Shown here: one piece after another, positions 49,752 to 58,111 of the stretch | Layout of the letters: every line of letters starts with the position of its first letter | Numbering within the stretch: the first letter of the stretch is position 1 | Origin: Bradyrhizobium sp. G127 | GTDB lineage: Bacteria > Pseudomonadota > Alphaproteobacteria > Rhizobiales > Xanthobacteraceae | Length of the DNA: 64,000 nt | Direction: 5' to 3' | Assembly: GCF_021502575.1 (NCBI RefSeq) | Contig: NZ_JAKFGN010000002.1 | Coordinates: 868,001 to 932,000 of the forward strand | Program-made: the position numbers and the translations under genes | The notes under the pieces: generated by a model | Database searches by the model: none | The model's input: only the letters and a program-made list of their open reading frames with translations | Told to the model about the DNA's origin: nothing

Positions 49752-50117
49752 TCAGGCGCGGCCGGACAGCCCCGCCGCAAGATTGCAGTTGATGTCGATC
49801 AGTGGCTTCAGCTTCTCGCGCTGCGGATTGAGCTGCAATTCCATCGTCTGCGTCATAACGAAGGTGCCGATATTGACGATGTTCTGACGGACCTCGATGG
49901 TCTGTGGATTCTCGTCGCTGGTGACCGCGCTCAGCAGGATTGCCCAGAGCTTGCGATTGAACAGCAGCGCCGCGGCGAAATCGTCGTCGGTGCGGCCGAG
50001 GTTGTTCATGACGTCCATCAGCTTGTTGGCAGCTTTCAGAAGCGCCTGCGCTTCGATCTCCCGGGGAGACGCCGTCGTTTGAGCAGTACGTGCATAAGCC
50101 TGAGCGGCGTTCGACAT
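49752..50117 (-). CDS. flaF: Flagellin synthesis facilitator FlaF
   Basis: A 121-residue protein matching FlaF: AQAYARTAQTTASPREIEAQALLKAANKLMDV, LFNRKLWAILLSAVTSDENPQTIEVRQNIVNIGTFVM. In Caulobacter FlaF is needed for flagellin translation/secretion and acts together with FlbT. It follows flbT after 3 bases. Confidence 0.93.
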   Translation of the reverse strand: MSNAAQAYARTAQTTASPREIEAQALLKAANKLMDVMNNLGRTDDDFAAALLFNRKLWAILLSAVTSDENPQTIEVRQNIVNIGTFVMTQTMELQLNPQREKLKPLIDINCNLAAGLSGRA

Positions 50118-50120
50118 TCA

Positions 50121-50501
50121 TTACCTCGACAGGAGTTCGTCTTCGCGACTTATCAGTTTCCTGATTTCTCTTAGAGCTTTGTAAAGATCACCGCTTAAAA
50201 TAAGATTACTTGCCGTTTCCAGAGGCACACGAAAGCTCGGCACCGCTTCGAGCATATCCTTGACGAAGCCGAGATACAGCTCCTGATATTTCGGAATGTC
50301 GTTCTCGAGATACATCTGCTGAACGCAAAGATAGATTCGCTTGACCGGCGTGTTGGCGGTCTCCGCCGTCAGAATATCCTTTTCACGCAGGATCGGCGTT
50401 TCGCCATCGATCAGAAACGTTGCGCGCGTTTCCGAATTGGTGATGACGCTCTGGCCAATCACGATGCGTTCAAAAGGCTTGAGTTCGACTCTGAGGGCCA
50501 C
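50121..50501 (-). CDS. flbT: Flagellin mRNA regulator FlbT (copy 1)
   Basis: A 126-residue protein. It begins VALRVELKPFERIVIGQSVITNSE and has FLIDGETPILREKDILTAETANTPVKRIYLCVQQMYL, typical of FlbT, which binds flagellin mRNA leaders and represses translation or destabilises the message. A GTG start at 50501, after GGAGACAGAAC, is used because it aligns with the family N-terminus; an upstream TTG adds unrelated residues. A second flbT lies at 56071. Confidence 0.92.
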   Translation of the reverse strand: MALRVELKPFERIVIGQSVITNSETRATFLIDGETPILREKDILTAETANTPVKRIYLCVQQMYLENDIPKYQELYLGFVKDMLEAVPSFRVPLETASNLILSGDLYKALREIRKLISREDELLSR

Positions 50502-50604
50502 GTTCTGTCTCCATAACAATCGTCGGCGTCTCCAGACGACCTCCCGGTCAATTCAATTTTCGTAAAATAAATCCATTTCTTCTTGGATGGACTGATCCTC
50601 GCCA

Positions 50605-50637
50605 TAAAAAAAGCAGCGGGGTTTTATCCCCGCTGCT
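50605..50637 (-). terminator. Terminator of flagellin gene 1
   Basis: On the minus strand AGCAGCGGGG / CCCCGCTGCT is a 10-bp stem with a 6-base loop, followed by seven T residues, 23 bases after the stop. It separates the flagellin from flbT. Confidence 0.9.
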
Positions 50638-50659
50638 GTATTGCGATCGGGTTAATCGA

Positions 50660-53101
50660 TTACTGCCGCAGGAGCTGGAGCACGCTCTGCTGCGACTGGT
50701 TGGCCAGAGCCAGCGCGGACACCGCGATCGACTGGCGGGTCGCCAGGGCCTGGCTGTTCGCCGCTTCCTCGTTGGTATCGGCGACCGTCAGATTTGCCGA
50801 ACCGGTCTGCAGCACGTTGATCAGGTTCTTCGAGAAATCCTGTCGGATCTGCACGATCGACAGGTTCGAGCCGAGCGTCGATGCCTGCGAACGCAGGAAG
50901 CTGCCGGCGCTGTTGAGTGCGGACAGGATCTTGTTGGTCGAGGCGTTGTCGATAAAGTCAGTGCCCTTGACCAGCATGCCGAGTCCGAGACCAGCTGGAT
51001 CGAGCGCAGTGCCAGCGATGTTCAGCGTGGACTTGCCGGTTTCATTGAATACCAGCTTGAGCTGATCGCCAGCGAGCAGGTTGACGCCGTTGAACGATGC
51101 GTCCTGCGATGTCGTCCGGATCTGGTCGATGATGTTGTTGTACTGCGCCACCAGGCCCGCGCGCGTGGCCTGCGAGGTCGCATCGGCCGATGTGCCGACG
51201 ACGGTCACGCCCGCAAAGGCGTTGCCGGGATCGGTGGCCGTTCCGCCGATCACCGCAATGTTAGACGATGCGGCATCGTTGGTCGTGGTCAGATTGATCT
51301 GGCCCGTGGTGCTGACGCTGGCCTGCAGGTTGTTGGCCGACAGCGCGGCATTAAGCTGATCGAGAGTCGAGACCTGGTTTGCGCCCGTACCGAAGGTGAT
51401 GTTGGTTGGCGTACCGCCACCGGTCGAGCCGATGGTCAATGTCAGGCCGTTGAGGCCGGTCGTGGCTGCCGTGCTTGCCGGCGTGGTGCCGGCCACGAGG
51501 CCGATCTTTGCCAGACCGGAGCCGCTGATGACGAGGTTTGCAGCGGTGCTGGCCACCAGCGTGGCCCTGCCGCTGACGACGGCCGATCCACTACCACCGC
51601 TGTAAGCGTCGATAGCACCGAGCACATCGGCCACCGTTGAGGTCGTGATGTCGATCGACAGGTTGCCGGCCGCCGCCGTACCCGTGTTGCCGGCGCCGGA
51701 GTTGAAGGAGATGGTCTTGCCGTTGACGACGATGGTATCGCCGGTGTTGAAAGCCGTGGTCAGGGAATTGGTGCCGACGCCGCCCGTCAGGGTGGTGGTG
51801 TTGTCGATCGGGGCACCCGTCACGGGAGTCGCTGTGCGAGGGGTAGTGCCGGCGATAAGGCCAAGCTTGGCCAGACCCGAACCGCTGGTGATCAGATCAG
51901 CAGTGGTGCCGGTGCTAAGCGTGATAGCGCCGGTGGTCGGATCGATCGCCGACGTGCCCCCGCTATAGGCGTTGATGGCGGTCAAAACCTGCTGAACAGT
52001 CCCCGACGTGATGTCGATCGAGAGGTTGCCGGCACCCGCCGTACCGGTATTGCCGCCACCCGAATGGAATGAAAGGGTCTGGCCATTGACTACGATGGTG
52101 TCAGCGGTGGTGAAGGCTGTCGGCAGCGCGTCCGAGCTTGGGGTCGCGACGCCGGCAATTTGAGTCGTTGCGGTAATCGCAGCCGGGGTCGGAGCCGCGT
52201 TGGTGCGCGGGGTGGTCGCCGCGGACAGACCGAGCTTGGCCAGAGCTGTACCAGCGAGCGTCAGATCGGAGGTCGTGCCGGTGTTCAGCGTGATCGCGCC
52301 GGCGTTGAACGTCGCCGCCGCGCCGCCGCTGATGGCGTCGATCGCGTCGATCACATCCTGCACGTCGCCGGTGGTGATGTCGATCGACAGCGTGCCTGCC
52401 GTCGCCGAACCCGTGGTGCCCGAGCCGGAGTTGAACGCAATGCTGGTGCCGTTGACGGTCAGGGTATCGAGCGCGGTGAAGTTGGTCGACAGGTTGTCCG
52501 AGGCGGCACCCGCGACGCCGGCCAGCTTGGTCGCGCCGGTGATGCCGACGGCGGTGGTCGTGTTGTCGTTCAGCACCACTGAACCCGGGACCGCAACGCT
52601 CTGATAGGCGCCGAGGTGGTTGTTGTTGAGCGGAGTGCCGGGAGCGGCGGCAGCCGCTGTGTACGAAATAGTATTGTTGTTGGTCTGTGTGGTACCGGCC
52701 ACGGTACTGGCGGATCCGCCGGCCGTCGCCAGCAGATTCGCGGCCGTAACGTTGGGCAGAGCCGCCGACACTGCCGTCGACTTGGTGTAGCCGACGTTGG
52801 TCTGAAGCGCCTGATTGGCGACCGACTTTGCACTGTCGATGAGCTTCTGGAGCGAGGTGATGCCGGTGTTGGCAGCCTGCAGAACCTGCACGCCGTTGCC
52901 GATGCCGTCGAGGAGGTTATTGATGTCGCTGGCGCGGCTGTCGAGGTTGGCCGCCGTGAAGTAGTTGGTCGGATTGTCGAGCGCCGAATTGACCTTCTTG
53001 CCCGTTGCCAGCCGGTTCTGGGTGGTGGCCAGCAAATCCGCCGTTGCCTGAAGCGACAGCAGGTTCTGGCGAACTGACGCTGAAAGAACGATGTCGGACA
53101 T
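50660..53101 (-). CDS. fliC: Very large flagellin (copy 1)
   Basis: An 813-residue flagellin. Residues 1-120 carry the N-terminal D0/D1 domain (MSDIVLSASVRQNLLSLQATADLLATTQNRLATGKKVNSALDNPTNYFTAANLDSRASDINNLLDGI begins with it). The last 120 residues carry the C-terminal D0/D1 domain ending QQSVLQLLRQ. Between about 195 and 590 lie three copies of a ~115-residue module with the pattern DTLTVNG / LSIDIT / AIDAxSGG / LAKLGL. Most flagellins are 270-550 residues, so the insert is large. A second flagellin follows upstream with related modules. The leader has an overlapping pair of CtrA-type sites and an inverted repeat. It has its own terminator. Confidence 0.95.
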   Translation of the reverse strand: MSDIVLSASVRQNLLSLQATADLLATTQNRLATGKKVNSALDNPTNYFTAANLDSRASDINNLLDGIGNGVQVLQAANTGITSLQKLIDSAKSVANQALQTNVGYTKSTAVSAALPNVTAANLLATAGGSASTVAGTTQTNNNTISYTAAAAAPGTPLNNNHLGAYQSVAVPGSVVLNDNTTTAVGITGATKLAGVAGAASDNLSTNFTALDTLTVNGTSIAFNSGSGTTGSATAGTLSIDITTGDVQDVIDAIDAISGGAAATFNAGAITLNTGTTSDLTLAGTALAKLGLSAATTPRTNAAPTPAAITATTQIAGVATPSSDALPTAFTTADTIVVNGQTLSFHSGGGNTGTAGAGNLSIDITSGTVQQVLTAINAYSGGTSAIDPTTGAITLSTGTTADLITSGSGLAKLGLIAGTTPRTATPVTGAPIDNTTTLTGGVGTNSLTTAFNTGDTIVVNGKTISFNSGAGNTGTAAAGNLSIDITTSTVADVLGAIDAYSGGSGSAVVSGRATLVASTAANLVISGSGLAKIGLVAGTTPASTAATTGLNGLTLTIGSTGGGTPTNITFGTGANQVSTLDQLNAALSANNLQASVSTTGQINLTTTNDAASSNIAVIGGTATDPGNAFAGVTVVGTSADATSQATRAGLVAQYNNIIDQIRTTSQDASFNGVNLLAGDQLKLVFNETGKSTLNIAGTALDPAGLGLGMLVKGTDFIDNASTNKILSALNSAGSFLRSQASTLGSNLSIVQIRQDFSKNLINVLQTGSANLTVADTNEEAANSQALATRQSIAVSALALANQSQQSVLQLLRQ

Positions 53102-53128
53102 GGAAAGTACCTTCCTAAGATATGCGAA

Positions 53129-53150
53129 ATGCCGACAATCCGACCGGCAT
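53129..53150 (-). promoter_or_regulatory. Inverted repeat in the flagellin 1 leader
   Basis: ATGCCG / CGGCAT flank a 10-base loop, 28 bases upstream of the flagellin start codon, with TATGC/GCATA extensions outside. In Caulobacter FlbT acts on flagellin leaders, so this could be its target. Confidence 0.4.
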
Positions 53151-53198
53151 ATGCAGCAGGGAGAACGGCGTCTTTCCCCAATTCTTAAGAGGTACGGC

Positions 53199-53224
53199 TT
53201 AAATTATGGTTAACAGCTCTTTAA
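53199..53224. promoter_or_regulatory. Overlapping double CtrA-type box upstream of flagellin 1
   Basis: TTAA-ATTATGG-TTAA-CAGCTCT-TTAA gives two exact TTAA-N7-TTAA sites sharing the middle TTAA. It lies about 100 bases upstream of the flagellin 1 start. It ends 85 bases after the terminator-proximal edge of the flagellin 2 gene on the same strand. Confidence 0.65.
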
Positions 53225-53304
53225 ATGGCATCCTTTACAAAGTCTTGACGGCGGAACAGCCCTCCCCGCCCGGCCCGGCGACCCGAGAAGGTTATGACAG
53301 ACAA

Positions 53305-53332
53305 CAAAAAGACGGCGGGGTTTCCCCCGCCG
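53305..53332 (-). terminator. Terminator of flagellin gene 2
   Basis: GGCGGGG / CCCCGCC stem with a 4-base loop, followed on the minus strand by six or more T residues, 28 bases after the stop. Confidence 0.88.
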
Positions 53333-53359
53333 CCTGATTTTGTGTCGGTATCGTCGGTA

Positions 53360-55774
53360 TCAGCGCAGGAGCTGAAGCACGCTCTGCTGCGACTGGTTGG
53401 CCAGAGCCAGCGCGGACACCGCGATCGACTGACGGGTCGCCAGAGCCTGGCTGTTCGCAGCTTCCTCGTTGGTGTCGGCCAGCGTCAGGTTGGACGAGCC
53501 GGTCTGCAGCACGTTGATCAGGTTCTTCGAGAAGTCCTGACGAACCTGCACGACCGAAAGGTTCGAACCCAAAGCCGAAGCCTGCGACCGCAGCGTGCTG
53601 CTGGCATCGTTGAGGGCCGACAGCACCTTGTTGGTCGCTGCGTTGTCAATGAAGTCCGTGCCCTTGTTGAGGGCGCCGAGGCCGAGACCAGCCGGGTCGA
53701 ACAGAACGCCGGTGATGTTCAGGGTCGAGGTGCCGGTTTCATTGAACACCAGCTTGAGCTGGTCGCCGTTGAGCAGGTTGACACCGTTGAACGACGAGTC
53801 CTGCGCGGTGGTGCGGATCTGGTCGATCACGTTGTTGTACTGCGAAACGAGGCTGGCGCGAGTGGCCTGCGAAGCCGCATCCTGCGACGCGGTCTGGACC
53901 GTGATGCCGGCGAAGATATTGCCGGGATCCGTGATCGTGCCACCGAGTGCGCCGATGTTCGCGGACGCCGCATCGTTGGTCGTGGTCAGGGTGATCCGGC
54001 CCGTGGTGCTGACGCTGGCCTGCAGATTGTTCGCAGACAGGGCAGCATTGAGCTGATCGAGGGTCGAGACCTGGTTGGCGCCAGTGCCGAAGGTGATGCT
54101 GGTCGCCGTGCCGCCGCCGGTCGCGCCGATGGTCAGGGTCTGGCCGCTCAGGCCGGCATTCGCCGGAGTGCTGCGCGCGGTCGTCCCGGCCGCGAGGCCG
54201 AGCTTGGCGAGAGCACCCGTCGAACCGCTGATCACGAGATCGGCGGCCGTGCCGGCATTCAACGTCACCTTGCCGGCGGTAACCGCCGAACCCGTGCCGC
54301 CGCTGATCGCATCAACCTTGGCAAGCAAGGCATTGATGTTGTCATCGATCCGGACGTGGGTGGCGTCCTGCAGGCCGGAGCCGGCAGCCGTGAAGTTGAT
54401 CGTCGTGCCGTTCACGGTGATCGTATCGGCCGTCGTGAAGGCCGAGGTCAGCGAGTCGGTGCCGGTGGCGCCGCTCAGAACCGTCGCGCCGGAGATCTGC
54501 GGAGCAGTCGCCGGGGTCGAGGTGCGGGTGATGGTCTCGGCGATGAGGCCGAGCTTGGCAAGACCCGAACCGCTGGTGGTGATGTCAGCACCCGTACCGG
54601 TGCTCAGGGTGATGGCGCCGGTGGTTGCATTGATCGCCGACGTGCCGCCCGAGATCGCGTTGATCTTGCCGAGCAGCGCGGTTACGTCGTCGTCGATACG
54701 AACGTGGGTGGCATCCTGCAGGCCGGAGCCGGCAGCCGTGAAGTTGATCGTCGTGCCGTTGACCACGATGGTGTCGGCGGTGGTGAACGCGGTCGACAGC
54801 GCATCCGAAGTCGGAGTCGCGGTGCCGGACAGCTTGGTTGCGCCAGTAATCGCAGCCGGAGTCGGAGCCGCGTTGGTGCGCGGGGTGACCGCGGCGGAGA
54901 GGCCGAGCTTGGCCAGAGCCGTACCGGTGATGTTAAGGTCGGCAGTGGTGCCGGTGTTCAGCGTGATCGCGCCGGCGTTGAACGTCGCCGCCGCGCCGCC
55001 GCTGATGGCATCGATCGCGTCGACCACGTCCTGCACGTCGCCGGTGGTGATGTCGATCGACAGCGTGCCCGCCGTCGCCGAACCCGTCGTGCCGGAGCCC
55101 GAGTTGAACGTGATGGTGGTGCCGTTGACGGTCAGGGTATCGAGCGCGGTGAAGTTGGTCGACAGGTTGTCCGAAGCGGCACCCGCGACGCCGGCCAGCT
55201 TGGTCGCGCCGGTGATACCGACGGCGGTGGTCGTGTTGTCGTTCAGCACCACTGAACCCGGGACCGCAACGCTCTGATAGGCGCCGAGGTGGTTGTTGTT
55301 CTGTGCCGAACCAGCCGTACCAGCCGTCACAGCGTAGGTTGCAGTGGCGTTGTTGGTCAGGGTCGAACCGGCAACGCTGCTGGTGACGGCAGCCGTCGTG
55401 CCGAGCAGGTTGGCAGCGCTCACACCGGCGTTGGCGCCGCTGGTCGCCGTCGACTTGGTGTAACCGACGGGGGTCTGGAGAGCCTGGTTCGCGATCGACT
55501 TCGCGGTATCGACCAGCTTCTGGAGCGAGGTGATGCCGGTGTTGGCAGCCTGCAGAACCTGCACGCCGTTGCCGATGCCGTCGAGGAGGTTGTTGATGTC
55601 GCTGGCGCGCGCATCGAGCGACGAAGCGGTGAAGAAGTTGGTCGGGTTGTCGAGAGCGGTGTTGACCTTCTTGCCGGTGGCAAGGCGGGTCTGCGTGGTC
55701 GCGAGAAGATCAGCGGTCGACTGGAGCGACAGCAGGTTCTGACGTACCGACGACGAGAGAACGATGTCAGACAT
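53360..55774 (-). CDS. fliC: Very large flagellin (copy 2)
   Basis: An 804-residue flagellin. The terminal D0/D1 domains are very similar to copy 1, and there are three central modules of ~115 residues. Module 1 and its leader (from NNNHLGAYQSVAVPGS to NGTT) are almost identical to copy 1. Modules 2 and 3 are a second subtype with DATHVRIDDxxxALLxKxxAISGG. Both subtypes share the LAKLGL repeat end. The start is ATG 55774, 9 bases after GAAAGGTAGT. It is followed on the same strand by flagellin 1. Confidence 0.95.
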   Translation of the reverse strand: MSDIVLSSSVRQNLLSLQSTADLLATTQTRLATGKKVNTALDNPTNFFTASSLDARASDINNLLDGIGNGVQVLQAANTGITSLQKLVDTAKSIANQALQTPVGYTKSTATSGANAGVSAANLLGTTAAVTSSVAGSTLTNNATATYAVTAGTAGSAQNNNHLGAYQSVAVPGSVVLNDNTTTAVGITGATKLAGVAGAASDNLSTNFTALDTLTVNGTTITFNSGSGTTGSATAGTLSIDITTGDVQDVVDAIDAISGGAAATFNAGAITLNTGTTADLNITGTALAKLGLSAAVTPRTNAAPTPAAITGATKLSGTATPTSDALSTAFTTADTIVVNGTTINFTAAGSGLQDATHVRIDDDVTALLGKINAISGGTSAINATTGAITLSTGTGADITTSGSGLAKLGLIAETITRTSTPATAPQISGATVLSGATGTDSLTSAFTTADTITVNGTTINFTAAGSGLQDATHVRIDDNINALLAKVDAISGGTGSAVTAGKVTLNAGTAADLVISGSTGALAKLGLAAGTTARSTPANAGLSGQTLTIGATGGGTATSITFGTGANQVSTLDQLNAALSANNLQASVSTTGRITLTTTNDAASANIGALGGTITDPGNIFAGITVQTASQDAASQATRASLVSQYNNVIDQIRTTAQDSSFNGVNLLNGDQLKLVFNETGTSTLNITGVLFDPAGLGLGALNKGTDFIDNAATNKVLSALNDASSTLRSQASALGSNLSVVQVRQDFSKNLINVLQTGSSNLTLADTNEEAANSQALATRQSIAVSALALANQSQQSVLQLLR

Positions 55775-55989
55775 GGAACTACCTTTCTGGTGTGACGCAA
55801 CGTGTACAAGCGTGCCGCCGATTTCGATCGACGAGCCGATGCACCTTGGAACCAACAATCTAAAAAGGTGTGAACCGGATTTGCTCAACTGTCCGGAAAA
55901 CCGCGGTGTGCGGGCCGCCCGCAAAACGCGACGGCGTTGATTTGACAGGGGTATTTCTTAAACCCCATCGCTGTAGGGTCGCCTGGCCG

Positions 55990-56004
55990 TTTACCTCGCG
56001 TTAA
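55990..56004. promoter_or_regulatory. Near-match CtrA site upstream of flbT copy 2
   Basis: TTTA-CCTCGCG-TTAA differs from TTAA-N7-TTAA at one position. It lies 67 bases upstream of the flbT copy 2 start and 216 bases upstream of flagellin 2. The rest of the gap 55775-56070 holds no gene. Confidence 0.4.
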
Positions 56005-56070
56005 CCATAAAGCGAAAGGATCGCGTCAGTTGCCGGTATGACTGCAACCGGCCCGCACGGGAGAACCGCC

Positions 56071-56505
56071 ATGGCTTTGAAGGTTGAACTCAAGCCGCAC
56101 GAGAAGATCATTGTCGGTTCGTGCGTCATTACAAATACCGATCAGCGCGCGAAGTTCCTGATCGAAGGAGAGAGGCTGCCCATCTTGCGAGAGAAAGACA
56201 TCCTGACGCCGGACACGGCGGACACGCCGGCCAAGCTGATCTATCTGGCGGTCCAGCTCATGTACATCTCGCACGATCCGCAGGAGCACCATGCGGTGTA
56301 CTTCGACGTGATGCGCGATTTTCTGACCGCGGTGCCCAGCGCCGCCGGCATGATCGAGGAAATCAATAACCACATCTTAAGCGGCGACTACTATAGAGCG
56401 CTGAAGGAATCGAAGAAGCTGATCGCTTACGAAAAGCAGCTTCTGGACAGCGCCAGAGGCGAGCAGGCTGGAGCGCGCGAAGCCGGACTTAGCACTGCCG
56501 CTTGA
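56071..56505 (+). CDS. flbT: Flagellin mRNA regulator FlbT (copy 2)
   Basis: A 144-residue FlbT: MALKVELKPHEKIIVGSCVITNTDQRAKFLIEGERLPILREKDILTPDTADTPAKLIYLAVQLMYI is the family signature (key blocks ALKVELKP, ILREKDIL, TPAKLIYL). It is oriented opposite to the flagellins and to flbT copy 1, and has a longer C-terminal tail. GGGAGAACCGCC precedes the ATG at 56071. Two FlbT proteins beside two flagellins suggest division of labour. A terminator follows. Confidence 0.92.
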   Translation: MALKVELKPHEKIIVGSCVITNTDQRAKFLIEGERLPILREKDILTPDTADTPAKLIYLAVQLMYISHDPQEHHAVYFDVMRDFLTAVPSAAGMIEEINNHILSGDYYRALKESKKLIAYEKQLLDSARGEQAGAREAGLSTAA

Positions 56506-56531
56506 TACCACGCAGATTGAAATGCGAACGG

Positions 56532-56553
56532 GCTCCCAGAAGGGAGCCTTTTC
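56532..56553 (+). terminator. Terminator after flbT copy 2
   Basis: GGCTCCC / GGGAGCC stem followed by TTTTCG, 27 bases after the stop. Confidence 0.8.
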
Positions 56554-56583
56554 GTTTGCGCTCAGGGAAAGAGTTGCGAAACG

Positions 56584-58104
56584 CTAGGGCGACGGCAAGA
56601 ATTTCAGCAGGCTTAGCTGATAGAGCGATGCCGTGGTCTGATACGACGCCTGCAGACTGGTTTGAAGGGCCATGATCTTGGTGGCGACTTCGTTGTCGTT
56701 GATGCCCTCGATCGAATCCAGCATCGACTGTGCGATCGCTCCCGTCTGGGTCTGCCGGTCTTTCGCTGTTCCGATCGCAGCCTGGGCACCCGCGAAATCA
56801 GCCTGAATGTCCTGAATCGATTGCGTCCCCGGATGCACCGCCAGATTATCGACGATGCGCGAGTTGAGCGCGGTGAGCTGCCCGTTTGCATTCGGATTGC
56901 TGGCGTCGGTCGTGACCGCGGCATAGACCGCGATACTCTTCAACTGCGCGACAAACGCATACTCGTTGGCGCGCGCGCCATATTGCACGCTGATCGCCTG
57001 ATCGACCCCGGCCACTGCTGTTCCGCGGGCAGGATCGGCGCCGTCTTCTCCCGTGTACCACGAAACCGTATTGGCCGAGGTGCCGTTCACGAGTTGTGTG
57101 GCAGTGTTGAACGGAGGACCGTCGACGCGCTGCGGCGGCGACGAACTGAAGAAATTGTCGGAGGCAGTAACGGCCGAGGCGGCGACCAGCGCCGTATTGG
57201 CCAGCGTACCGACCGCCGTGTTGAGAGCGGCGTTGAGATTCGTTGCTGTCGCGGTTGAATCCGCGCCAATGAGAAAACTTCCGGCGGGAGGCGGCGTTGT
57301 CGTCGTTGCCGTGAGTTCGATGGTTTCCGATGTTCCGTCCGGAAGGCTGAATGTGAATCGGACCTTGTCGCCATTGTTCGGATTGGTCGCGCCAAGGGCG
57401 ACGGACATTTCCGAAGGCGCGCCGGGAGGTGCCGCCGGAGGCGCGGGACCGGTCACGGTCGAACCCGTCAGCGTCGAGGTAATGGCGCTGAGCTTGAAAC
57501 CGAACGGAGATCCAGCGACGTCTTCACCGATCGTGACCGATGTCGGCGTGGGCGATGTAATCACCAGTCGGCCAAGGCTGCTTGTGCCATCGGCCTGGCC
57601 GCGTTCATCGATGATCTGATTCAGCCCGGCCTGCGTGCCGGTACCGTTCAGGATGACATCGGCCGGCTGCGTCGCGGGCGTGTCGGTCGCGCGGCCGGAA
57701 AACATATAGCGGCCGCCGACCGACGTATTCAGAAGCGAGATCACCTGCGTGAACGACGCCATCGCGGTTTTCTGCCCGGCGGTTTTCCCGGCGCTGTCGA
57801 GCGTCAGCGTGGCACCGGCGGCCGCGCCCTTGACCTGGCTGCCGGCGTCGCTGATGCCTTGCAGCGACAGGTTCGCGACATTGAGCCGCGTGTTGATGAC
57901 CGTTCCGGTATTGGTGTTGGCGGCAATGGCGAAAATTTGCGCCCGTAGATTGGTTGCCGTGCCCGAGTCGACACCAAGGCCGGCATAGGTGGTCGACTTC
58001 TTTCCCGAAGCGAGCTGTTCCGTCAGGGAGTCGAGTTGACTCTTGATGTTGAGAATTGACGAACCGAGATATGATGTCCGGCCGCTAACGCCATCGATGG
58101 CCAT
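56584..58104 (-). CDS. flgL: Flagellar hook-filament junction protein FlgL
   Basis: A 506-residue flagellin-like protein. The N-terminal SILNIKSQLDSLTEQLASGKKSTTYAGLGVDSGTATNLRAQI is of the flagellin/FlgL D0-D1 type. The C-terminal QSMLDSIEGINDNEVATKIMALQTSLQASYQTTASLYQLSLLKFLP matches FlgL. The middle (about 150-390) carries TFSLPDGTSETIEL and ADSTATATNLNAALNTAVG, an insert typical of alphaproteobacterial FlgL. It joins hook to filament together with FlgK. It follows flgK after 7 bases. Confidence 0.9.
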   Translation of the reverse strand: MAIDGVSGRTSYLGSSILNIKSQLDSLTEQLASGKKSTTYAGLGVDSGTATNLRAQIFAIAANTNTGTVINTRLNVANLSLQGISDAGSQVKGAAAGATLTLDSAGKTAGQKTAMASFTQVISLLNTSVGGRYMFSGRATDTPATQPADVILNGTGTQAGLNQIIDERGQADGTSSLGRLVITSPTPTSVTIGEDVAGSPFGFKLSAITSTLTGSTVTGPAPPAAPPGAPSEMSVALGATNPNNGDKVRFTFSLPDGTSETIELTATTTTPPPAGSFLIGADSTATATNLNAALNTAVGTLANTALVAASAVTASDNFFSSSPPQRVDGPPFNTATQLVNGTSANTVSWYTGEDGADPARGTAVAGVDQAISVQYGARANEYAFVAQLKSIAVYAAVTTDASNPNANGQLTALNSRIVDNLAVHPGTQSIQDIQADFAGAQAAIGTAKDRQTQTGAIAQSMLDSIEGINDNEVATKIMALQTSLQASYQTTASLYQLSLLKFLPSP

Positions 58105-58111
58105 GAACCCC

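Noticed and set aside
53294-55277. Long open frames on the plus strand opposite flagellin 2
   Set aside because: They lie antisense to a clearly real flagellin and arise from its repetitive, stop-poor, high-G+C sequence. Their translations are Arg/Gly-rich or Ala/Val/Pro-rich low-complexity without any family pattern.
50660-55774. Regular repeats considered as a CRISPR array
   Set aside because: The repeats are ~345 bp coding modules within flagellin genes, with diverged sequence and no short spacers.
55775-55860. GGCACGCTTG as a sigma-54 promoter for flagellin 2
   Set aside because: The -24-like half is present on the minus strand, but the -12 GC is missing at the required spacing.
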